Assembly: GCA_902577625.1 (NCBI GenBank)
Contig: CACGZX010000005.1
Location: 1 to 46,048 of the forward strand
Origin: an uncultured Pelagibacteraceae bacterium
GTDB lineage: Bacteria > Pseudomonadota > Alphaproteobacteria > Pelagibacterales > Pelagibacteraceae
Direction: 5' to 3'
Length of the DNA: 46,048 nucleotides
In this document: in pieces, positions 42,560 through 46,048 of the stretch
How the letters are laid out: each line of letters begins with the position of its first letter
Numbering within the stretch: position 1 is the first letter of the stretch
Notes under the pieces: model-generated
Told to the model about the DNA's origin: nothing
The model's input: only the letters and a program-made list of their open reading frames with translations
Database searches by the model: none
Program-made: the position numbers and the translations under genes

Positions 42560-44172
42560 GATTTACTCTCTCCTAATATCATGTCAGAGGCTTTTTCTGC
42601 AATCATTATAGTTGGTGCATTAGTATTTCCAGATGTAATGTTTGGCATTATAGAAGCGTCTACGACTCTAAGATTTTTTATCCCATGAACATGTAATTTG
42701 TCATTAACAACAGAATTTTCATCATTTCCCATTTTACAAGTTCCTACTGGATGAAAAATTGTTTGTGAATGTTCACTGGCAGCTTTCACTAATTCTTCAT
42801 CATCCACAATATTAGCTCCGGGTCTATATTCTTCAGGTTCATATTTTTTAAAAGTTTCAGTATTTAACATTATTTTTCTCACAATTTTTAAAGCCTTAGC
42901 AGCTACATCTCTATCATCATGTGTTGAAAGATAGTTCATTTTAATTTTTGGATTATCTCTACTGTCTTTACTGGTTATGTTAATTTCACCTCTACTAGTT
43001 GGTCTAACATTTGCTATTGTAGGTGTGATCCCTTCAAAATCGTGCATTTTAGTTGCACCCAATATATCAGTGCTAATTGGCTGAACATGAAATTGAAGAT
43101 TAGGTGTGGCTCTAGAAGAATCACTTTTTAAAAAACCACAAACTTGGCTTGCACCCATAGTCATGGGACCACTTTGTTTAAAAATATACTCTAAGCCAAT
43201 TAATAAATTTCCAAATAAACTATTTATCTTTTTGTTTAATGATTTTAAATTTTTTACTTTGTAAACAGGCCTAAACATAAGATGATCTTGTAAATTTTTA
43301 CCAACACCGCCCAATTCATTAACTATATTTATGCCATGTTTTTTTAATTTTTCTTTATCACCAATTCCTGAAACTTGTAGAATATGAGGTGAACCTATCG
43401 ATCCGGCTGACAAAATAACCTCTTTATTTGCAGTTACACTATTTATTTTGTGTCCAACATAATAATTCACACCTACAGCTTTTTTACCTTGAAAATTTAT
43501 TTTTTCTACATGCGCATTTACAATAATTTTTAAATTTGCTCTATTTTTAACTGGGTTAAGATATCCCTTTGCCGCACTACATCTTAATTTTAATAATTTT
43601 TTGTAGCTTGTCGTAAACTGAAAGTATCCAACACCAAAATTATCTCCTGTATTAAAATCATTAGTTCTGGGTATACCTATTTCTTCAGCAGCATTTTGAA
43701 ATTCTTCTAACATTTTTAAGTTAATTCTTTTATTCGAAACTGTTATTGGACCACTATTGTTATGAAATTCACTTTTACCCATCTCGTTATTTTCTGATTT
43801 TAAAAAATATGGAAGTACATCGTCCCAGCCCCAACCAGTATTACCTTGCTGTCTCCAGTTATTATAATCATTACTTTGTCCTCTAATCCAAATCAGTCCA
43901 TTTATTGAAGAACTACCACCTAAAGTTTTACCTCTAGGGTACCTAATAGATCTATTATTCATAGTTTCATCTTTTTCTGTTTTAAAACACCAATCAACTT
44001 TTGGATTATGCATGGTTTTGTAATATCCAACTGGAATATGTATCCAAGGATAACTATCTTTGCCTCCAGCTTCTAAAAGTAGGACCTTGTTTTTAGGATT
44101 GTCAGATAATCTATTAGCCAAAACACAACCTGCAGATCCTGCTCCAATTATTATAAAATCAAAATTATCCAT
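42556..44172 (-). CDS. GMC-family FAD oxidoreductase (choline dehydrogenase-like)
   Basis: A 538-residue GMC enzyme. FAD motif: FIIIGAGSAGCVLANRLSD near residue 5; GMC signature 1: RGKTLGGSSSINGLIWIRG near 80; signature 2: GSIGSPHILQVSGIG near 260; the C-terminal HPVGTCKMG and the catalytic-histidine/asparagine region NTNAPTIMIAEKAS are intact. The family oxidises alcohols; choline dehydrogenase BetA is the best-known relative, but no betB or betaine transporter is nearby. Adjacent TRAP transporter genes on the opposite strand may import the substrate. Divergent spacer to dctP is 147 bp. Confidence 0.92.
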   Translation of the reverse strand: MDNFDFIIIGAGSAGCVLANRLSDNPKNKVLLLEAGGKDSYPWIHIPVGYYKTMHNPKVDWCFKTEKDETMNNRSIRYPRGKTLGGSSSINGLIWIRGQSNDYNNWRQQGNTGWGWDDVLPYFLKSENNEMGKSEFHNNSGPITVSNKRINLKMLEEFQNAAEEIGIPRTNDFNTGDNFGVGYFQFTTSYKKLLKLRCSAAKGYLNPVKNRANLKIIVNAHVEKINFQGKKAVGVNYYVGHKINSVTANKEVILSAGSIGSPHILQVSGIGDKEKLKKHGINIVNELGGVGKNLQDHLMFRPVYKVKNLKSLNKKINSLFGNLLIGLEYIFKQSGPMTMGASQVCGFLKSDSSRATPNLQFHVQPISTDILGATKMHDFEGITPTIANVRPTSRGEINITSKDSRDNPKIKMNYLSTHDDRDVAAKALKIVRKIMLNTETFKKYEPEEYRPGANIVDDEELVKAASEHSQTIFHPVGTCKMGNDENSVVNDKLHVHGIKNLRVVDASIMPNITSGNTNAPTIMIAEKASDMILGESKS

Positions 44173-44319
44173 TAGTTTAGAATGCTTATAAAGGTTAAAA
44201 TCAAAAATTCCAGCATTACCAGCAATAATAGCGACAAGATTTTATATATTTCTACTTGTTTTAAATTTTTATTTTTGAGACACTTCATTTTTAAAAAAAA
44301 CAATAAGAGGGAAATTATA

Positions 44320-45414
44320 ATGAAAAAAATCATTTCAATGATATTTGCTGTTTCTTTAGTTCTTGGTTTTACAACTAGTGCTAATGCAGCAAAAACATTA
44401 AAGTGCCAAACTGTTATCAGTGCTAAAGCTGATGAAGTTGTAATGTTAAAAGACTTCACAGATACTGTTACTGCACTAACAAGTGGGTCACTAAAATTTG
44501 AAATCATGCCTGCTGGAACAGTAGTTGGAGTTAAAGAAACTCTAGATGCTGTAGACAAAGGTTTGATAGACTGCGGTTTCGCTTGGACACACTATTGGTC
44601 AGGCGATCATCCAGCTGCTATGCTATTTGGTTCGCCAGTAGCTGGTGGTGGAGTTGGTATCGACAATATAGCATTCTTATCATGGTTCCAATACGGTGGT
44701 GGTAAAGAGTTATATGATAGATTATGGAAAGAAATGGGAAGAGACATAAAGGGATTTATGCTTCAACCAGTTGGACCAGAAGCTTTAGGTTGGTTTCCAA
44801 AGCCAATTAAAAATATGGCTGACTTTAGAAAATATAAGTTTAGAACTCCTCCGGGAATTCCAGGACAAACTTATAAAGACATCGGTATAGCATCTGTAGC
44901 TATGGGAGGTGGAGATATTCTACCTGCATTACAAGCTGGAACAATTGATGCAGCTGAGTGGTGTTGTCCAAAACCAGATCTAGTATTTGGTTTCCAAAAA
45001 GTTCTTAAGCACTATTACTTACAAGGTTTACACCAAGTTGTAGTAAATGCTGACTTTTACATGACTGGTAAAACTTATAATAGTTTAAGCGCTCATGAGA
45101 AAAAATCATTAGAAGTAGCAGCAAACGCTTCATTAGCTAAATCTTTAAGCTATAGAATTTATGAAAATGGAAAAGCACTTGCTGAATTAACTAATAAGCA
45201 TGGTGTTATATTAGAAGATACTCCTTCTGATTATTTCACAGAATATATGGCAGCCGCAAAAGCAACTTTAAATAAAAATGCAAAAGAAAATGCATTCTTT
45301 AATGAAGTTTACACTTCTATGAAGAACTTTGCAGATATTGCTGTTCCATTCTGGAGTGGTGCTCAAATGTCAAATGCTAAGCTAGGAATGGCTCACGCAG
45401 CGACATTGAAGTAG
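44320..45414 (+). CDS. TRAP transporter substrate-binding protein (DctP family)
   Basis: The start is ATG 44320: AGAGGG lies seven bases upstream and the protein then opens with a signal peptide (KKIISMIFAVSLVLGFTTSANA). The 46-residue track extension would destroy that signal. The 364-residue protein has family-7 binding features: PAGTVVGVKETLDAVDKGLIDCGF, RKYKFRTPPGIPGQTYKDIG with the carboxylate-binding arginine, and ALQAGTIDAAEWCCP near residue 205. The last block resembles TakP-type proteins that bind keto acids, and mannitol/chloroaromatic-type relatives share it. Substrate is therefore an organic acid, not further defined. Strong codon choice and RBS suggest high expression. Confidence 0.92.
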   Translation: MKKIISMIFAVSLVLGFTTSANAAKTLKCQTVISAKADEVVMLKDFTDTVTALTSGSLKFEIMPAGTVVGVKETLDAVDKGLIDCGFAWTHYWSGDHPAAMLFGSPVAGGGVGIDNIAFLSWFQYGGGKELYDRLWKEMGRDIKGFMLQPVGPEALGWFPKPIKNMADFRKYKFRTPPGIPGQTYKDIGIASVAMGGGDILPALQAGTIDAAEWCCPKPDLVFGFQKVLKHYYLQGLHQVVVNADFYMTGKTYNSLSAHEKKSLEVAANASLAKSLSYRIYENGKALAELTNKHGVILEDTPSDYFTEYMAAAKATLNKNAKENAFFNEVYTSMKNFADIAVPFWSGAQMSNAKLGMAHAATLK

Positions 45415-45440
45415 AAGTAATAAGATAAAAAAATATATAA

Positions 45441-45479
45441 AAGCGGACTTAAATTAAATTATAAGTCCGCTTTTTTTTT
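45441..45479 (+). terminator. Intrinsic terminator between dctP and dctQ
   Basis: AAGCGGACTTA pairs with TAAGTCCGCTT, an 11-bp perfect stem with a 10-nt loop, followed by an uninterrupted run of nine T. It is the best intrinsic terminator in the window. It lies between the binding protein and the permease, so it likely lets most transcripts end after dctP, giving an excess of binding protein. Confidence 0.9.
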
Positions 45480-45488
45480 AAGGAAATT

Positions 45489-46048
45489 ATGGCAGAAGAA
45501 CCAGGTAAACTAGATATTTCAGATGAAATGATTGCTGAGAGAAGAGGTGGCTCGGGTAAAATGCCTGATGACATGCCTAAATGGATGGCTAAATCCATTA
45601 CTTCAATTGATAAATTTAGCAAAGTAATTGGTAATATTGTTTGTTGGATTTTAATGCCACTTATTTTAGCAATGACCTACGAAGTTATTGCAAGAAAATT
45701 GTTTTTAGCTCCTACAATTTGGGCATACGATATTAGTAGATTTCTTTATGGAGCTTTATTTATGTTGGGTGCTGGTTATGCACTATCAAAAGGAGTTCAT
45801 ATTAGAGCAGACTTCTTATACAGAAATTTTAAAGTAAAGAATCAAGGCTTAATAGATTTTGTTTTATATATAGTATTTTATTTTCCAGGTTTAATTGTCT
45901 TTCTTTATATGACAACTGGTTTTCTTCAAGAATCAATAATGCGTGGAGAAAGAGGAATGGATACAACATGGATGCCATATATGTGGCCTATTAAATCATG
46001 TTTATGGTTTGGTATTGTTTTCTTATTAGTACAAGGAGTTTCAGAATT
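45489..46048 (+). CDS. TRAP transporter small permease (DctQ), 3' truncated by window
   Basis: The frame opens at ATG 45489 with AGGA five bases upstream and runs off the window; it is absent from the track. About 186 residues are visible. A ~40-residue hydrophilic N-terminus (EEPGKLDISDEMIAERRGG) is unusual for a DctQ and recalls the mannitol/chloroaromatic-type small permeases. Helices follow: NIVCWILMPLILAMTYEVIARKL with the DctQ-type VxxR, FLYGALFMLGAGYALSKGVHIRADFLY (family signature G-x-H-x-R-x-D), and two more. It completes the membrane complex with the large DctM subunit expected beyond the window. Confidence 0.9.
   Translation, partial: MAEEPGKLDISDEMIAERRGGSGKMPDDMPKWMAKSITSIDKFSKVIGNIVCWILMPLILAMTYEVIARKLFLAPTIWAYDISRFLYGALFMLGAGYALSKGVHIRADFLYRNFKVKNQGLIDFVLYIVFYFPGLIVFLYMTTGFLQESIMRGERGMDTTWMPYMWPIKSCLWFGIVFLLVQGVSE

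Noticed and set aside
44182-44319. 46-residue N-terminal extension of the DctP ORF
   Set aside because: It would place a charged stretch before a clear signal peptide; AGAGGG precedes the ATG at 44320.
44172-44558. 128-aa minus-strand ORF overlapping the dctP start
   Set aside because: Most of it is antisense to the DctP signal and mature region; only its last 38 codons fall outside dctP and are discussed separately.
1-46048. Phage, plasmid, CRISPR, restriction or toxin-antitoxin system
   Set aside because: No integrase, transposase, Cas, methylase or recognisable toxin motif, no regularly spaced repeats, and no visible shift in base composition.
1-46048. tRNA or rRNA genes
   Set aside because: Intergenic gaps are nearly all shorter than 150 bp and none shows a cloverleaf or the conserved GGTTCGAATCC-type arm on either strand by eye; a tRNAscan run would settle it.

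Overview
The window looks like a SAR11-type (Pelagibacterales) marine alphaproteobacterial chromosome. This is inferred from sequence style and gene content, not from a marker gene. The DNA is very AT-rich and genes are packed with 1-40 bp gaps or short stop/start overlaps. Nearly all convergent gene pairs abut or overlap with no terminator between them. The content fits the clade: a TPP riboswitch before a ThiV-like symporter, AprBA with a membrane anchor, Xsc, Amt, and dimethylglycine-dehydrogenase-type enzymes feeding ETF. I see no rRNA, tRNA, CRISPR array, insertion sequence, prophage or integrase, so this is streamlined core-like sequence rather than an island.

Layout. (1) 1-4.2 kb: the 3' end of a dimethylglycine/sarcosine-dehydrogenase-like gene, then etfB, etfA and ETF-ubiquinone oxidoreductase. 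Together they pass electrons from N-methyl oxidation to ubiquinone. (2) 4.2-7.6 kb: a DUF2237 gene and hisI on minus; folE, an acuI/yhdH-type reductase and a LysR regulator on plus. (3) 7.6-11.7 kb: a ferric-iron ABC importer behind two tandem Fur-like boxes, with an extra 55-aa cysteine-containing ORF and a structured spacer between the binding-protein and permease genes. (4) 11.7-15.8 kb: azlCD, the TPP riboswitch and thiV-like gene, rseP and HU. (5) 15.9-20.9 kb: amt with strong terminators, then a glycosyltransferase, a rhodanese, an ABA4-like protein, recX, cysQ and two small genes missing from the ORF track (a DUF3553 protein and a 47-aa membrane protein). (6) 20.9-28.2 kb: mnmA, a membrane protein of unknown function preceded by a 27-aa extremely basic ORF, metC, an MFS transporter, and an overlapping pabB-pabA-pabC set. 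(7) 28.3-37.8 kb: an organosulfur block with aprM-aprB-aprA, a 116-aa unknown, a 48-aa membrane peptide and a TauE/SafE exporter on plus, suyB and suyA on minus, and divergent xsc followed by a DAO-type FAD oxidoreductase. (8) 37.8-46.0 kb: thiolase, a 67-aa membrane-anchored protein, an M24-fold protein with apparently degenerate metal ligands, an M23 endopeptidase, an SDR, TerC, a GMC oxidoreductase, and the start of a TRAP transporter operon (dctP, partial dctQ).

How they work together. The most coherent system is region 7. Xsc would release sulfite from sulfoacetaldehyde and SuyAB would release it from sulfolactate. The sulfite could be exported by the TauE-family protein or oxidised to APS by AprBA through AprM to the quinone pool. 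No ATP sulfurylase, phosphotransacetylase, taurine aminotransferase or sulfonate importer is visible, so the pathway must be completed elsewhere. The least described items are the small ORFs in and beside these operons: 8759-8926, 19826-19969, 23186-23269, 31469-31819 and 31883-32029.

Several ORF-track starts are probably too long. I moved them to internal ATGs for the iron permease, MetC, Xsc, the M24 protein and DctP.
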